From: an uncultured Prochlorococcus sp. | GTDB lineage: Bacteria; Cyanobacteriota; Cyanobacteriia; PCC-6307; Cyanobiaceae | Direction: 5' to 3' | Assembly (NCBI GenBank): GCA_902612005.1 | Contig: CACMCA010000008.1 | Coordinates: 1-60,743 of the forward strand | Length of the DNA: 60,743 nt | Part shown: positions 27,590 through 38,032 of the stretch, in pieces | Layout of the letters: every line of letters begins with the position of its first letter | Position numbering within the stretch: position 1 is the first letter of the stretch | Position numbers and translations under genes: made by a program | Notes under the pieces: generated by a model | The model's database searches: none | Seen by the model: only the letters and a program-made list of their open reading frames with translations | What the model was told of the DNA's origin: nothing

Positions 27590-27715
27590 TTAATAATCTG
27601 TAGGTCCTTTAATTCCAAGATAAAAGAAGGCTCCTAAACCAACTAAAAGTAAAACTCCGGCGATAGCTGCAGAAGGAACAAAACCTCCTATTGCAAAGGA
27701 AGAAAAATAATTCAT
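27590..27715 (-). CDS. Small membrane protein (41 aa), possible thylakoid subunit
   Basis: An ATG at 27713-27715 opens a 41-codon frame. MNYFSSFAIGGFVPSAAIAG is followed by a Gly/Leu/Val-rich helix and ends FYLGIKGPTDY. The Gly-rich single helix with short polar end resembles low-molecular-mass photosystem or cytochrome b6f subunits in design, but I cannot name a family. It is 89 bases downstream of the DUF1830 gene on the same strand. Confidence 0.62.
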   Translation of the reverse strand: MNYFSSFAIGGFVPSAAIAGVLLLVGLGAFFYLGIKGPTDY

Positions 27716-27804
27716 CTATAAAACAAAAACTAGTTAGATAATATCAATAAAAACTAAGTAATTGTAAAAAATTTTGACTCGAAGACAAATAGAGAATATC
27801 CGTC

Positions 27805-28032
27805 TTAAGCCACTAAAGTCGAATCTTCATTATCAGCAGAAATTCTTATTCTCTCTTCCAACTTAGGGCCATATAATTCATTTCCCCAAATTTCCACTCT
27901 TGAGTCATTTGGGGCCATAAAAGTAAGAATGTCAGTAGGAAATAAAACTCTCTCTAAAAAAAAATTTGATGGGCCAATACATCTCAAGACAACCATTCTA
28001 CAGCCTTCATTTTTGTAAGAAAACTCAACCAT
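27805..28032 (-). CDS. DUF1830 small protein
   Basis: The 75-residue product reads GCRMVVLRCIGPSNFFLERVLFPTDILTFMAPNDSRVEIWGNEL. This fits the cyanobacterial DUF1830 pattern: an aromatic-rich strand with FxERVxFPxxxLxFxAP and ExW/ExH near the end of the domain. Function is unknown. The gene is on the same strand as the two small membrane frames downstream and the glycerate kinase gene upstream. Confidence 0.82.
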   Translation of the reverse strand: MVEFSYKNEGCRMVVLRCIGPSNFFLERVLFPTDILTFMAPNDSRVEIWGNELYGPKLEERIRISADNEDSTLVA

Positions 28033-28125
28033 CTCTAAACAACAAAAATATCACCAATTAAACACCATTTAGAGCTAAAAAAAATGTATAAAAAATTACT
28101 GAAAAAAAAAGAACTTTAGAAAATG

Positions 28126-29070
28126 CTATAAATTCAATCCAGCCTTAACTAAATTTCTTTCTTGATCAATTAATAAAAGCGCATAAGAATTTATAAAATC
28201 AAAACTTTTATGAGGAATAGAGACATTAAGCATTCTCAAGAAATTAGATAATTTTTCATCTTTTAGAGCTTTTCCCTTTTGTAAGAACATTTCTTTTTCT
28301 TGATTTGTTTTCCACATATTCATATATTCAATCTTCAAGGGCTTTAAGTGCCAAATACTGTCTATTAAAGTCCAAATATCTAAATATTCGTTCAGGTTGT
28401 TTTGGATGGTTAATATATAAGAAGATTCATCAAGACTTAAATTTGTTGTATTTGTTGAGGAATCATTTATTTCAATAGAGTAAGGTTTTACTCCCAGAAA
28501 CCATCCCTCAAGAATTAATAAATCAGGATTATCTAATCTCCAATGAGATCTATCTCCTAATCCATTTCTTAAAGATTTATCAAAAACTGGTACATTTAAT
28601 TCTCCATTTTTCTTCCAATTTAATAATTTTTCTTGCATTAATTTTACCGAATGACTGCCAGGGAAACCTCTTGAAACGTTCCAAGGGTTATTCTTAATGG
28701 CTAATTTCATTTCATCTGATGGGAGATAAAAATCGTCAATTGAAATAACAGCAATTTTGAAATTTAATTTTAACGATATTGCTTCGAGCCATTTACCAAG
28801 TGTTGTCTTTCCTGTACCAGGTAGAGCTGAGATCCCAATTATTTTTCTTTCAGTAAAATTATTGTGAAATTTATAAGCCTGAGATAAAAGAGGTAAAGCT
28901 AGTCCCCAAATCCAATCATTATTTACTTTATTATTCCAATATTGATCAATTGATAGGATGTTTCTTTGATTATTCCAAAAATTGAACCAATCATCCAAAG
29001 ATTCCCAACCAATATCAATAATTAATTTTTCAAAATTATCAAGAGGAAAATTAATATCTAAATCTTTCAT
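28126..29070 (-). CDS. D-glycerate 3-kinase (GLYK type)
   Basis: This P-loop kinase phosphorylates D-glycerate to 3-phosphoglycerate, the last step of photorespiration. The 314-residue product has the Walker A motif GISALPGTGKTTLGKWLE (about 80-97), the ISIDDFYLPSDEM motif typical of the uridine-kinase/GLYK fold, RGFPGSHSVKLM, and LLILEGWFLGVKP. It starts four bases after gpgP and belongs to a leftward set with a GH13_18 phosphorylase. In this context, glycerate released from glucosylglycerate could be a second substrate source. Function is well supported by motifs; the context role is inferred. Confidence 0.9.
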   Translation of the reverse strand: MKDLDINFPLDNFEKLIIDIGWESLDDWFNFWNNQRNILSIDQYWNNKVNNDWIWGLALPLLSQAYKFHNNFTERKIIGISALPGTGKTTLGKWLEAISLKLNFKIAVISIDDFYLPSDEMKLAIKNNPWNVSRGFPGSHSVKLMQEKLLNWKKNGELNVPVFDKSLRNGLGDRSHWRLDNPDLLILEGWFLGVKPYSIEINDSSTNTTNLSLDESSYILTIQNNLNEYLDIWTLIDSIWHLKPLKIEYMNMWKTNQEKEMFLQKGKALKDEKLSNFLRMLNVSIPHKSFDFINSYALLLIDQERNLVKAGLNL

Positions 29071-29074
29071 CGTT

Positions 29075-29872
29075 CTAACTTAGTTTTCGCTTATTTATCA
29101 ATTTATTGATTTCATTTTTCCAACCATATCCATTTGGTTCAGAAGCTAAAGTAAATTCCAAATCTTCTAATTGATTTAGTAAATTTAAATTAGGACCATC
29201 TATTCCAGGAATAACAATTTTAATATCTGAATTTAAAAGTAGAGGTAAATCATTTGGAGAATCGCCCAAACCTATAATTTCAATATTTTGAATATTTGAA
29301 TATTCTTTAAGAGCATTTATTGCTTTACCTTTATTCGATTTTGTAGATAATAAGTGACTCATTCTATTTCCCTTAAAAATAACAACATTGAATTTTTTAC
29401 AACAGATTTTAATTTTCTCTTCTAGAAAGCTTGGCGGATTTAAAAAAGGCATGCTCCAGTGTCTATCACGCATTAAGTTCAATGAGTTTCCTTCTAAACC
29501 TGTGAGCTGAGTTGCTTCTTGATCAGTGAGATCATTAAGAGGAGTAAGTTTGTAATCAATTTCATTAGAAATGAAATTTAAAATCTCTTCAAGGAATTCG
29601 TATTTTATTCCAAGAATAATTTCTCCATTAACTCTTTTAAGAGTTTCACCATATATTGCCGCACCATTTTCAACAATATAGGGATCAGTTAAATTGAGTT
29701 CATTCCTAATAACTTTTACCTCTGCTGCCGTTTTGCTTGTACATAGGATTAAAGGTATAGATAATTTTTGTAGTGTTTTTATTGTTTCTTTAGCAGGTGT
29801 TAAATCATATGAGTGATCCATTAATGTACCATCTACATCACTCACTACCCAAATAGACGAATTTTCAATCAT
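29075..29872 (-). CDS. gpgP: Glucosyl-3-phosphoglycerate phosphatase (HAD/MPGP family)
   Basis: This HAD phosphatase most likely removes phosphate from glucosyl-3-phosphoglycerate to give glucosylglycerate, a compatible solute. The 265-residue product has WVVSDVDGTLMDHSYDL (nucleophile Asp12 and Asp14), PLILCTSKTAAEV (motif II Thr/Ser), and GLGDSPNDLPLL (motif IV). The sequence order fits the mannosyl-3-phosphoglycerate phosphatase subfamily, which in cyanobacteria acts as GpgP. The neighbours (GH13_18 downstream partner two bases away and gpgS divergent) support this substrate over mannosyl-3-phosphoglycerate. Confidence 0.88.
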   Translation of the reverse strand: MIENSSIWVVSDVDGTLMDHSYDLTPAKETIKTLQKLSIPLILCTSKTAAEVKVIRNELNLTDPYIVENGAAIYGETLKRVNGEIILGIKYEFLEEILNFISNEIDYKLTPLNDLTDQEATQLTGLEGNSLNLMRDRHWSMPFLNPPSFLEEKIKICCKKFNVVIFKGNRMSHLLSTKSNKGKAINALKEYSNIQNIEIIGLGDSPNDLPLLLNSDIKIVIPGIDGPNLNLLNQLEDLEFTLASEPNGYGWKNEINKLINKRKLS

Positions 29873-29874
29873 TT

Positions 29875-31635
29875 TTATAAAGCACTAAGCCAAATAACTT
29901 GAAAAGGATCAAGACTAATATTTTTCCAATTGTATTTAGTGGAAGTTAAAAAATCTTGAGTATTGAAATCATTATCAATTATTTTTGGCAGATCATTATC
30001 ATTCAACTGATAATTTATTTTATTTTCAGTCATATTATGAATCGCAAAAACAGATTCAGGCCCTTTACTTCTTTTGATTACAACAATATCACTTCTACCT
30101 TTAGACAAACATTTCATTTCTGAACAAGGATGAAATTGCTTTAATTCTGATCTGACATTCATTGCATTACGAAGAAATTTTAAATTTTTATTGGCATTAG
30201 ATTCAGGATTATTTAAAACAGATAAAAGATTATCTAATTTAAATTTTTCTCTATTGAGGTCTCTTCTTTGACCTGTCATAGAAAAACTTTTGATATCATT
30301 TTCTGAGGCAAGTAATGCTGGCAAATAAAATGCAGGGACACCTTTCAAAGCCATTACTAGTAACTGAGTCAAGATAAATCTCTCAAACTGGAATCGATTA
30401 GAATCTCTACTGGAATCTTCCATTGCGCTCCACCAACTAATATTCAATTCATAGGGTTTATCATCACCATTTGATAAGCGTCTATGACTTACTAAGCCCC
30501 CTCTTTTTTCACAATTAATTAATAAATTTTTAATTCTCTGCTCATTCATTAAACCCTCAAGAGCTCTTAAACCAACACCATCATGTGATGCAGTGAAATT
30601 AAATAATGTAGTATCGTCAGGCAATATTGGCCAATCAAAAATCCATGAGTTTAGAATATCAGCCCTTGAAGTAATAATTGCCTCTAAGAGAAGAGGAGGC
30701 AATGGGAAATTATATGCCATATGGGCTTCATCATCAGAAATCAGATAAGATAAATTTTCCTTTTGAGGAACATTAGTTTCTGTTATTAAAACGCCATCGT
30801 CAAGAAGATTATTTAAAAAAACTCTTAAGAGTTTCACAATTGAATGTGCTTTTGGCAAATGTAAGCACGTTGTCCCTGACTCCTTCCAAATAAAACCTAC
30901 AGCGTCAAGCCTGAACCATTTAATTCCATTAAATAAATAAGTAATAATTAAATTTAAAAACTCAAGAGTCATTTTTGGATTATGCCAATTCAAATCAATT
31001 TGATCTGGACCAAAAGTTGTCCAAACTTGTTTCAGGCCATCATCAGTATTTATTTGAGAAAATAAGGAGGAACTTCTTGGTCTAACTACATTTGACCAAT
31101 CAAGATTTTGTTTCGGTGAAAAAACATTTGATATGCCAGGTTCTTGAGATTTTATAAATTGTTGAACCCATGGGTGAGAAGATGAAACATGGTTAAGTAC
31201 CAAATCAGCCATCAAATCATGATTTTTAGAAATACTCTTGAGATCATCCCAAACACCAAATTTTTCTTCTAAGGAGTCATAACTCGAAACTGCAAAACCT
31301 CCATCGCTTGTGGATCTTAAAAAAGGAAGAATGTGTACAACTTTAGAAAGACTGCCAAAATGATTACTTAATATCTTCCTGAGAGTTATTAATGTTGCCT
31401 CGCCATTTTTATAAATACTATCTGCATAAGTTATCAAAACCGAATGAGATTGATTCCACCTTTCCTTATCTCTTATTTCTTCATAAGCAGATTTCTCTGA
31501 GAAATCATCTAAAATCTGCAATAATTGATTTGAAATAAAATTAATTTCTTCTGTAGTATTATTTGAATAAATTGTTTTTAACAATTTATCAACTTTTAAT
31601 CTATCTAATTTTTTCTCTGAATCAATTTGCTTCAC
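29875..31635 (-). CDS. GH13_18 sugar phosphorylase, probably glucosylglycerate phosphorylase
   Basis: The 586-residue product is a GH13 enzyme of the sucrose-phosphorylase type. It shows DLVLNHVSSSHPWV near 144-157, WFRLDAVGFIWKES with the nucleophile Asp, LITETNVPQ with the acid/base Glu, and FNFTASHDGVGLRAL with the transition-state Asp. Such genes are often annotated sucrose phosphorylase, but members of subfamily 18 include glucosylglycerate phosphorylases. Position between gpgP and (divergent) gpgS makes glucosylglycerate the likeliest substrate, yielding glucose-1-phosphate and glycerate. The exact specificity cannot be read from sequence here. Confidence 0.85.
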   Translation of the reverse strand: MKQIDSEKKLDRLKVDKLLKTIYSNNTTEEINFISNQLLQILDDFSEKSAYEEIRDKERWNQSHSVLITYADSIYKNGEATLITLRKILSNHFGSLSKVVHILPFLRSTSDGGFAVSSYDSLEEKFGVWDDLKSISKNHDLMADLVLNHVSSSHPWVQQFIKSQEPGISNVFSPKQNLDWSNVVRPRSSSLFSQINTDDGLKQVWTTFGPDQIDLNWHNPKMTLEFLNLIITYLFNGIKWFRLDAVGFIWKESGTTCLHLPKAHSIVKLLRVFLNNLLDDGVLITETNVPQKENLSYLISDDEAHMAYNFPLPPLLLEAIITSRADILNSWIFDWPILPDDTTLFNFTASHDGVGLRALEGLMNEQRIKNLLINCEKRGGLVSHRRLSNGDDKPYELNISWWSAMEDSSRDSNRFQFERFILTQLLVMALKGVPAFYLPALLASENDIKSFSMTGQRRDLNREKFKLDNLLSVLNNPESNANKNLKFLRNAMNVRSELKQFHPCSEMKCLSKGRSDIVVIKRSKGPESVFAIHNMTENKINYQLNDNDLPKIIDNDFNTQDFLTSTKYNWKNISLDPFQVIWLSAL

Positions 31636-31685
31636 TTTGAAAAAATCATCGAAGTATTAATACCATTCTGCACATCAATTAGAAA

Positions 31686-32912
31686 ATGGACTTTCAACAA
31701 GGGTTAATCACAACAATACATGAATATGGAGTCACAAGAAATTTACTTAAAGAATTAAACAAAAGTCTTAAAAAAAGATCAACTAGTATTTTAATACCCT
31801 GCTTATACGAAGAGTTTGAGCGTCCAGCATTAAAAGATATAAGAGAAGTTTTAAAAACCCTTACAGGTTTAAATGAATTAGTAATTGCTCTCTCTGCAAA
31901 AACTGTTGAGCAAGTTAAAGCAGCAAAATCATTTTTTGACTCAATGCCATTCCCAGTTCACGTTCAATGGACAAATTCTCCATCTGTAATAGATCTGTTA
32001 AAAAGTCAAGAAAAAAATGGGTTAGAACTTTTAGGAACCCCAGGTAAAGGATGGGCTGTCTGGCAAGGCATAGGAGTTGCGACTAGAAAATCAGAAGTTG
32101 TTGCTCTTTTTGATGCTGATATAAGAACTTTTAGTCCTTTGTATCCTTCAAGAATGATACTTCCACTTCTAGATGAATCATTTGGAATATCTTATGTAAA
32201 GGCCTTTTACAGCAGGTTATCCTTAGAAACAAATCAATTACAAGGTAGAGCTACAAGATTATTTGTGGGTCCTTTATTAGCAAGTCTAGAGCAGTTAGTT
32301 GGGAAGGGCCCCTTTTTACAATATCTTCAATCATTTAGATATCCGTTAGCAGGCGAGTTTGCTTTTACTAAAGATCTTGCAATGAATTTACGAATTCCAT
32401 GTGATTGGGGTTTAGAGATAGGTCTATTATCAGAGGTTTATAGAAACGTGAGAACCTCCAAAATAGCTCAAGTTGACCTAGGTTTGTTTGATCATAAACA
32501 TAAGAATATTGGTGATTCATCTAAAGAAGGATTGCAAAAAATGTGTACAGAAATACTTTCAAGTGTTTTAAGAGGTCTCATGGAACATCAAGCAGAGACC
32601 TTAACAAGTACTCAACTAGCGACTTTAGAAGTTCTCTACAAAAGAGTTGGAGAAGATCGGGTTAAACAATTTGGATTAGATTCAGCAGTTAATCAACTTC
32701 CATACGATAGGCACGAAGAGGAACTATCAGTACAAAAGTTTGCGAAACTATTGAGACCGGCTACAGAAGATTACTTAGCTTGCCCTACGACACAGCAGTT
32801 ACCAAGTTGGTCAAGAGTTCTTTCTTGTGAGAACAAACTTCAAGAAGATTTGGCAGTTGCTGGGTCAAAGGACATTAAGACAAGTGAAAAAGAATTAATT
32901 AAAAACTTCTAG
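31686..32912 (+). CDS. gpgS: Glucosyl-3-phosphoglycerate synthase
   Basis: GpgS transfers glucose from an NDP-glucose to 3-phosphoglycerate, the first step of glucosylglycerate synthesis. The 408-residue product is a GT-A fold glycosyltransferase: [18 protein letters not shown] at the N-terminus, [22 protein letters not shown], the metal-binding [12 protein letters not shown] (Asp143-x-Asp145), and the acceptor-site segment [20 protein letters not shown] with [13 protein letters not shown]. It is divergent from the GH13_18 gene (50-base spacer) and overlaps ureC by four bases at their 3' ends. In marine picocyanobacteria the solute is known to accumulate under salt or low-nitrogen conditions. 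Confidence 0.93.
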   Translation: MDFQQGLITTIHEYGVTRNLLKELNKSLKKRSTSILIPCLYEEFERPALKDIREVLKTLTGLNELVIALSAKTVEQVKAAKSFFDSMPFPVHVQWTNSPSVIDLLKSQEKNGLELLGTPGKGWAVWQGIGVATRKSEVVALFDADIRTFSPLYPSRMILPLLDESFGISYVKAFYSRLSLETNQLQGRATRLFVGPLLASLEQLVGKGPFLQYLQSFRYPLAGEFAFTKDLAMNLRIPCDWGLEIGLLSEVYRNVRTSKIAQVDLGLFDHKHKNIGDSSKEGLQKMCTEILSSVLRGLMEHQAETLTSTQLATLEVLYKRVGEDRVKQFGLDSAVNQLPYDRHEEELSVQKFAKLLRPATEDYLACPTTQQLPSWSRVLSCENKLQEDLAVAGSKDIKTSEKELIKNF

Positions 32913-34618
32913 AGTAAAAAGTACCTTTGAGCCATTGGGACCACATCAAGTGGTTCACAAGTAAGAAGTTCTCCATCGGAAAAAACTTCATATGTTTGAG
33001 GATCAACTGAAATATTTGGCAGCTTAGAATTGAGTTTTAAATGTGTTTTATTGATATTTCTTGTATTTTCTACAGCAATGCAATTCTTTTGCAATCCTAA
33101 TTTATTTGGGATATCTTGATCAATTGAATTTTTACTTAAAAAAGTAAAAGAACTCTTAATTAGAGATTGGCCGAAACTTGCAAACATAGGACGACCATGT
33201 ACAGGACCTGGAGTAGGAATTGAAGCGTTTGCATCACCCATTTGGGACCAAACTATAGATCCTCCTTTAACAACTAATTCAGGCTTGACCGCAAAAAAAG
33301 AAGGTTTCCACAATACAAAATCAGCAATTTTACCCTTTTCTATAGACCCAACATGTTTATCAATACCATGTGCTATTGCAGGATTAATTGTAACTTTAGA
33401 AATATATCTCTTAACTCTAAAATTATCGTTTCTATCAGAATCCTGCAATAGCGGCCCTCTTTGCAATTTCATTTTATGAGCAGTTTGAAAAGTTCTTGTA
33501 ATTACTTCCCCAACTCTTCCCATAGCTTGGGAATCACTAGCAATAATTGAAAAGGCACCTATATCATGCAAAATGTCCTCTGCAGCAATAGTCTCTCTTC
33601 TGATTCTTGATTCAGCAAATGCAATATCTTCTGGGATTTTAGAATCTAAATGATGACAAACCATTAACATGTCAAGATGTTCTTCTAATGTGTTCCTCGT
33701 ATAGGGTCTTGTTGGATTAGTACTACTTGGAAGAACATTTTTTTCACCACAAATTTTTATAATGTCAGGAGCATGACCTCCACCTGCTCCTTCGGTATGA
33801 AAAGTATGAATAGTTCTTCCTGAAATAGCGTTGATAGTATCTTCAACAAAGCCTGCCTCATTCAAAGTATCAGTATGAATACATACTTGAACATCAAACT
33901 TATCTGCAACATTAAGACAAGAATTTATTGTAGAGGGAGTCGTTCCCCAATCCTCATGAAGCTTTAATCCACATGCACCAGCTTCAACCTGATCAATAAG
34001 ATTTCTCTCGTTTGTTGAATTTCCTTTTCCAAAAAAACCTAAATTCATGGGAAATGCTTCTGCAGATTGAAGCATTCTTGAAATATGAAAAGATCCTGGA
34101 GTACAGGTAGTAGCATTTGTGCCAGTTGCAGGTCCTGTTCCTCCTCCCAACATTGTTGTGATACCCGAGGCTAGTGCCGTCTCAATTTGTTGGGGACAGA
34201 TAAAGTGAATGTGGGTATCTATTGAACCTGCAGTAAGAATGTGACCTTCACCAGCTATTACCTCAGTTGAGGCACCAATAACAATATCGACATTATCCTG
34301 GATATCGGGATTACCAGCCTTACCAATTTCAAAAATCAATCCATCTTTTATACCTACATCCGCCTTAATTATTCCCCACCAATCTACGATCAAAGCATTA
34401 GTTATTACAGTGTCTACAGCTCCATCTTCTCTTCTTACTTGAGACTGTCCCATCCCATCTCGAATAACTTTACCCCCTCCGAATTTAACTTCATCTCCGT
34501 AAGTAGTTAAATCCTTTTCTACTTCAATAAAAAGTTCGGTATCAGCAAGCCTTACTCTATCCCCGGTAGTGGGTCCATAAGTTTGAGCATAAGTATTTCT
34601 TTCAATTTTGTAGGACAT
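32909..34618 (-). CDS. ureC: Urease alpha subunit
   Basis: UreC is the catalytic chain of nickel urease, which hydrolyses urea to ammonia and carbamate. The 569-residue protein has all the Ni ligands: His136 and His138 (DTHIHFI), carbamylated Lys219 (GLKLHEDWG), His248, His274 and Asp362 (ASDSQAMG). The flap Cys321-His322 lies in MVCHHLDS. All are offset +2 from the K. aerogenes numbering. It follows ureB by four bases in the ureDABC run. No sign of decay. Confidence 0.98.
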   Translation of the reverse strand: MSYKIERNTYAQTYGPTTGDRVRLADTELFIEVEKDLTTYGDEVKFGGGKVIRDGMGQSQVRREDGAVDTVITNALIVDWWGIIKADVGIKDGLIFEIGKAGNPDIQDNVDIVIGASTEVIAGEGHILTAGSIDTHIHFICPQQIETALASGITTMLGGGTGPATGTNATTCTPGSFHISRMLQSAEAFPMNLGFFGKGNSTNERNLIDQVEAGACGLKLHEDWGTTPSTINSCLNVADKFDVQVCIHTDTLNEAGFVEDTINAISGRTIHTFHTEGAGGGHAPDIIKICGEKNVLPSSTNPTRPYTRNTLEEHLDMLMVCHHLDSKIPEDIAFAESRIRRETIAAEDILHDIGAFSIIASDSQAMGRVGEVITRTFQTAHKMKLQRGPLLQDSDRNDNFRVKRYISKVTINPAIAHGIDKHVGSIEKGKIADFVLWKPSFFAVKPELVVKGGSIVWSQMGDANASIPTPGPVHGRPMFASFGQSLIKSSFTFLSKNSIDQDIPNKLGLQKNCIAVENTRNINKTHLKLNSKLPNISVDPQTYEVFSDGELLTCEPLDVVPMAQRYFLL

Positions 34619-34622
34619 AATT

Positions 34623-34943
34623 TTAAGTATCTAAAGATCCGTTAACTAATGAATTAAAACCATATGCAATTCTTAAACCTTTATATGGAACTAATTTGAC
34701 ATAAGTTGTATCTCCAGGTTCAAACCTAATTGCTGTTCCTGCAGGAATATCAAGACGCATACCAAGTGTTGATTCTCGATCAAAAATTAAAGCCTTATTT
34801 GCTTCAAAAAAATGATAATGAGATCCAAGTTGCACTGGTCTATCTCCAGAATTAGATACTTTTACTGTTTTAACTTCCTTACCAAGATTTAATTCGATTT
34901 CACCTTGTTCAGAAATTATTTCGCCAGGAATTAAATTACTCAT
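34623..34943 (-). CDS. ureB: Urease beta subunit
   Basis: UreB is a small structural chain of urease. The 106-residue product begins [22 protein letters not shown] and has [25 protein letters not shown] and [17 protein letters not shown], the family signatures. It sits two bases after ureA and four before ureC on the same strand, the usual bacterial ureABC order with three separate chains. Confidence 0.97.
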   Translation of the reverse strand: MSNLIPGEIISEQGEIELNLGKEVKTVKVSNSGDRPVQLGSHYHFFEANKALIFDRESTLGMRLDIPAGTAIRFEPGDTTYVKLVPYKGLRIAYGFNSLVNGSLDT

Positions 34944-34945
34944 AA

Positions 34946-35248
34946 CTAATTAATTGGATTGTGAATAGTAACTAACTTTGTCCCATCAGGGAAAACTGCT
35001 TCTATTTGAACTTCATCAACCATTTCAGGAATGCCCTCCATAACTTGTGATTTTGAAAGCCAGGAAGTGCCCTCTGACATTAATTGACTTACACTTTTTC
35101 CATCACGAGCTCCTTCAAGAACTTGAAAACTCAAAAAAGCAATTGTTTCAGGATAGTTAAGCTTAAGACCTCGACTAAGCCTTCTTTCAGCTAAAAGCGC
35201 AGCAGAAAAAATCAATAATTTATCCTTTTCTTGTGGTGAAAGATGCAT
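34946..35248 (-). CDS. ureA: Urease gamma subunit
   Basis: UreA is the smallest urease chain. The 100-residue product begins [34 protein letters not shown] and continues with [17 protein letters not shown] sequence ([22 protein letters not shown]) and [26 protein letters not shown] C-terminus, the family standard. It follows ureD by 50 bases and is two bases upstream of ureB. Confidence 0.97.
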   Translation of the reverse strand: MHLSPQEKDKLLIFSAALLAERRLSRGLKLNYPETIAFLSFQVLEGARDGKSVSQLMSEGTSWLSKSQVMEGIPEMVDEVQIEAVFPDGTKLVTIHNPIN

Positions 35249-35298
35249 AATAAAAAATTAATCTATAAATTCTTAAAAAAGGTTCTTTCTGAACATAA

Positions 35299-36201
35299 TT
35301 AATAATTCATAGAATCTTGTAAAGGCCATACACCTTGATATTTTGGCTCACAAAATCCACAAACAGACCTAATTTGTTTCCAAATACAAAAAAAACATTT
35401 CCTAGCATCTTGAGAAGAACTTCCGAGGAATCTTACAGAGATGCCATTTTCAAGGATTCCAATAGATAAATTATTATCAGATTCATTGAAAATCTTTTTT
35501 ATATTTCCCACAAGATTATTTATTTTTGACTTGGGAAAATCTTTTTCGCAAATCCAAATTAAGGATCCAAAAACAGGCATATAATCCATACCTGACTTGG
35601 CCACATAACTTACATTAGATAATTCAATTTGATCAACATATTCCCAATCATCATATAAATCATTATTTCTAATAATTTCTAATTTAGACCTAAAAACTCC
35701 TCTCTCAATAGATTCTCCGGAAGAAGATCTTCCAAGTCTAATTAAATCAGTAAATAAAAAACTTGAAGTTTCTGACATAGATACTTTAAACTTTTGATCA
35801 TATAAACCATTTGCAAAGATAATTGTTTCTTGGGGGAGATATTCCAAATGAGAATTATCAAGAATCTTTATAAGATTTTTTTGCTTTGAAAAAGTTCCTT
35901 TTGGATTAATTTTAGATATTCCAACTGATCCATATACTTTCTGAGCTGAAGAAGTAGTCAACAACACCTTAGAGTTTTTTTCAAGATTTACCTCAAACTC
36001 AAGTAAATCGCCTCCAACCAATCCCCCTGCGGTATGAAGAACAGGTAATATGCATCTCCCTTCTTGATCATGAGTAGACTTTAATAACTTGTAAGGAGAA
36101 GTTGATTTAGATTTGAAGATTGTTTTATCAACATTTCCTAAACTTGCTTTATTATTGAAAAAATTTAAGAAACAATTACCTTCCCAAGAAGTTTTAATCA
36201 T
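35299..36201 (-). CDS. ureD: Urease accessory protein UreD
   Basis: UreD (UreH) forms a scaffold with UreF and UreG for loading nickel and CO2 into the urease apoprotein. The 300-residue product has [19 protein letters not shown] (the HTAGGLxGGD signature), [33 protein letters not shown] and [14 protein letters not shown]. It leads the leftward ureDABC transcript and is divergent from ureE over a 42-base spacer. Because the spacer is so short, both promoters must overlap it or lie in coding sequence. Confidence 0.95.
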   Translation of the reverse strand: MIKTSWEGNCFLNFFNNKASLGNVDKTIFKSKSTSPYKLLKSTHDQEGRCILPVLHTAGGLVGGDLLEFEVNLEKNSKVLLTTSSAQKVYGSVGISKINPKGTFSKQKNLIKILDNSHLEYLPQETIIFANGLYDQKFKVSMSETSSFLFTDLIRLGRSSSGESIERGVFRSKLEIIRNNDLYDDWEYVDQIELSNVSYVAKSGMDYMPVFGSLIWICEKDFPKSKINNLVGNIKKIFNESDNNLSIGILENGISVRFLGSSSQDARKCFFCIWKQIRSVCGFCEPKYQGVWPLQDSMNY

Positions 36202-36243
36202 AAATTGTTTTCTTTAATTACTAAATTAAAGTAACCAAAAATT

Positions 36244-36699
36244 TTGATTATGAAAATGAATAAACAAATAGTTGTAACTGATTGGATTAAGGAAAAACCT
36301 CGATTAGGTTCATTTTTAAAACTTACACTAAGTTCAGATGAAAGAAGAATCTTAAGAGGTAGAAGATTAACAGATTGTGATCAAGAAATAATTTTACAAT
36401 TACCTAGAGAGGGCAAATTAAATGATGGAGATATTCTTTCAACGAATGAGTCCAATTTTTTTGTAGAAATAATTGCCAAAACAGAAAATTTAATTGAAAT
36501 AAGTTCAAATTCTAAAATTGAGCTTATTAAAACTGCTTATCATCTAGGGAATAGGCATGTAGAAGTTGAAATTGAAGAAGACATTCTCCTAACAAAAGGT
36601 GATTACTTAATTGAAAATATGCTTAAAAATTTTAATGTTCATATCGTAAATACACAGAAAAAATTTTTTCCAGAAAGAGGTGCCCATAGTCATGAGTAA
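36244..36699 (+). CDS. ureE: Urease accessory protein UreE
   Basis: UreE is a nickel chaperone that delivers Ni to the UreDFG complex. The 151-residue product has the N-terminal SLSDERR-type segment (TLSSDERRILRGRRLTDCDQEIILQLPREGKL), and the metal-binding AYHLGNRHVEVEIEEDILL with the conserved His. The C-terminus (HSHE) has only a short His tail, unlike the long His-rich tails of some bacteria. A start at 36244 is an ATT/ATG choice: the listed start uses the first in-frame start, and the ATG at 36250 is equally possible. It overlaps ureF by eight bases. Confidence 0.94.
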   Translation: MIMKMNKQIVVTDWIKEKPRLGSFLKLTLSSDERRILRGRRLTDCDQEIILQLPREGKLNDGDILSTNESNFFVEIIAKTENLIEISSNSKIELIKTAYHLGNRHVEVEIEEDILLTKGDYLIENMLKNFNVHIVNTQKKFFPERGAHSHE

Positions 36700-37378
36700 A
36701 AGTCACTTATTAAAGTATTTATTGATAAGCCCTAACTTACCAGTTGGAGGATTTTGTTATTCGGAGGGGTTGGAAAGTTACCTTAATACTAACGATTTAA
36801 TAGACTCAAATTCGGTAAAAGAATTAATCATAAGTGAACTAAAAATTGGCCAGATAAGACTAGATTCCAGACTATTATTGGAATTTTTTGATATTTTCAA
36901 TGAGTTAAACGACGGCAAAAATCTAAAAAGTAATTTGCGAAAGCTATTGAGTTTGGATAAATGGATCCTCTCATCAAAAGACTCTGTCGAAATGAGAGAA
37001 CAACAAACTCAAATGGCAAAATCTCTCTTTGATTTAAACAAAGAATTTGGATTTGAATATTTATATAAAAAAAATAAAAAAAACTCTTGGCCTTTAGCGT
37101 GGAGTTGGTCTTGTTATTGTTTTGAAATTACGAAATTAGAAATGGTTGAGAATTTTTTCTACGCATGGAGTGCAAACCAGCTAAGTGCAGCATTAAGGAT
37201 TATTCCAATTGGCTCAACAAAAGCACAATTAATTCAAAGAGACTTATTAGCAACAATTTCAAAAGTTTCTAAAGAAATCATGGACAAAGAAATTGATGAC
37301 ATCTATTTTGGCAATGTGGGTTTAGCTATGGCACAACAAAATCATAATGACCTTTATACAAAACTTTTTAGAAACTAA
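36692..37378 (+). CDS. ureF: Urease accessory protein UreF
   Basis: UreF binds UreD and UreG and gates nickel insertion. I chose the ATG at 36692-36694, giving 228 residues, over a GTG 12 bases upstream. The product has LLISPNLPVGGFCYSEGLESYLN (family N-terminus, usually LPVGxFxxSxGLE), and YAWSANQLSAALRIIPIGSTKAQ near 165-190. It overlaps the ureE stop by eight bases and is followed by ureG after three bases, so the three are co-transcribed. Confidence 0.94.
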   Translation: MSKSHLLKYLLISPNLPVGGFCYSEGLESYLNTNDLIDSNSVKELIISELKIGQIRLDSRLLLEFFDIFNELNDGKNLKSNLRKLLSLDKWILSSKDSVEMREQQTQMAKSLFDLNKEFGFEYLYKKNKKNSWPLAWSWSCYCFEITKLEMVENFFYAWSANQLSAALRIIPIGSTKAQLIQRDLLATISKVSKEIMDKEIDDIYFGNVGLAMAQQNHNDLYTKLFRN

Positions 37379-37381
37379 TTT

Positions 37382-37984
37382 ATGAGCAGTAAATTGAGAG
37401 TTGGGGTTGCTGGGCCTGTAGGTTCAGGGAAAACTGCATTAGTTGAGACTCTATGCTTAAGCCTGAACAAAAATTATGAGATTGCTGTTGTAACCAATGA
37501 TATCTACACCAAAGAAGATGCAAACTTTTTAATAAATAAAAAAGTTTTAGAAGAAGGAAGGATTATTGGTGTAGAAACAGGTGGTTGTCCTCATACAGCG
37601 ATAAGGGAGGATTGTTCATTAAATAAAAATGCAGTGTTAGATTTAGAAAATAAATATAATCCTTTAGATTTTGTTTTTGTGGAAAGTGGAGGTGATAATT
37701 TGGCATCTAGTTTTAGTCCAGAACTTGTAGATTTATCAATTTATGTGATTGATGTATCTGCTGGAGACAAAATTCCTAGAAAAGGGGGACCAGGGATAAC
37801 AAGGTCAGATTTACTATTAATAAACAAAATTGACTTAGCAGATATGGTTGGTGCAGATTTAAAAATCATGAAAAGTGATACGGAATTCATGAGAAAAGGG
37901 AAACCTTGGTTTTTTACCAACCTTAGTAGCGGCAAAGGAGTTGAAGAAATAACTCGATTTTTAGAATCACACTTACCTAAATAA
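37382..37984 (+). CDS. ureG: Urease accessory GTPase UreG
   Basis: UreG is a SIMIBI GTPase that couples GTP hydrolysis to nickel insertion. The 200-residue product has the P-loop [19 protein letters not shown] (about 6-24), [16 protein letters not shown], the metal-binding [17 protein letters not shown] (Cys-Pro-His), [10 protein letters not shown] and [14 protein letters not shown] (guanine specificity). It is the last gene of the rightward ureEFG run and is followed by the 138-base promoter region of urtA. Confidence 0.97.
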   Translation: MSSKLRVGVAGPVGSGKTALVETLCLSLNKNYEIAVVTNDIYTKEDANFLINKKVLEEGRIIGVETGGCPHTAIREDCSLNKNAVLDLENKYNPLDFVFVESGGDNLASSFSPELVDLSIYVIDVSAGDKIPRKGGPGITRSDLLLINKIDLADMVGADLKIMKSDTEFMRKGKPWFFTNLSSGKGVEEITRFLESHLPK

Positions 37985-38032
37985 GGGAACAACAAAAGGT
38001 GTGATTACTAAATATATTGGATTCAACAAAAA

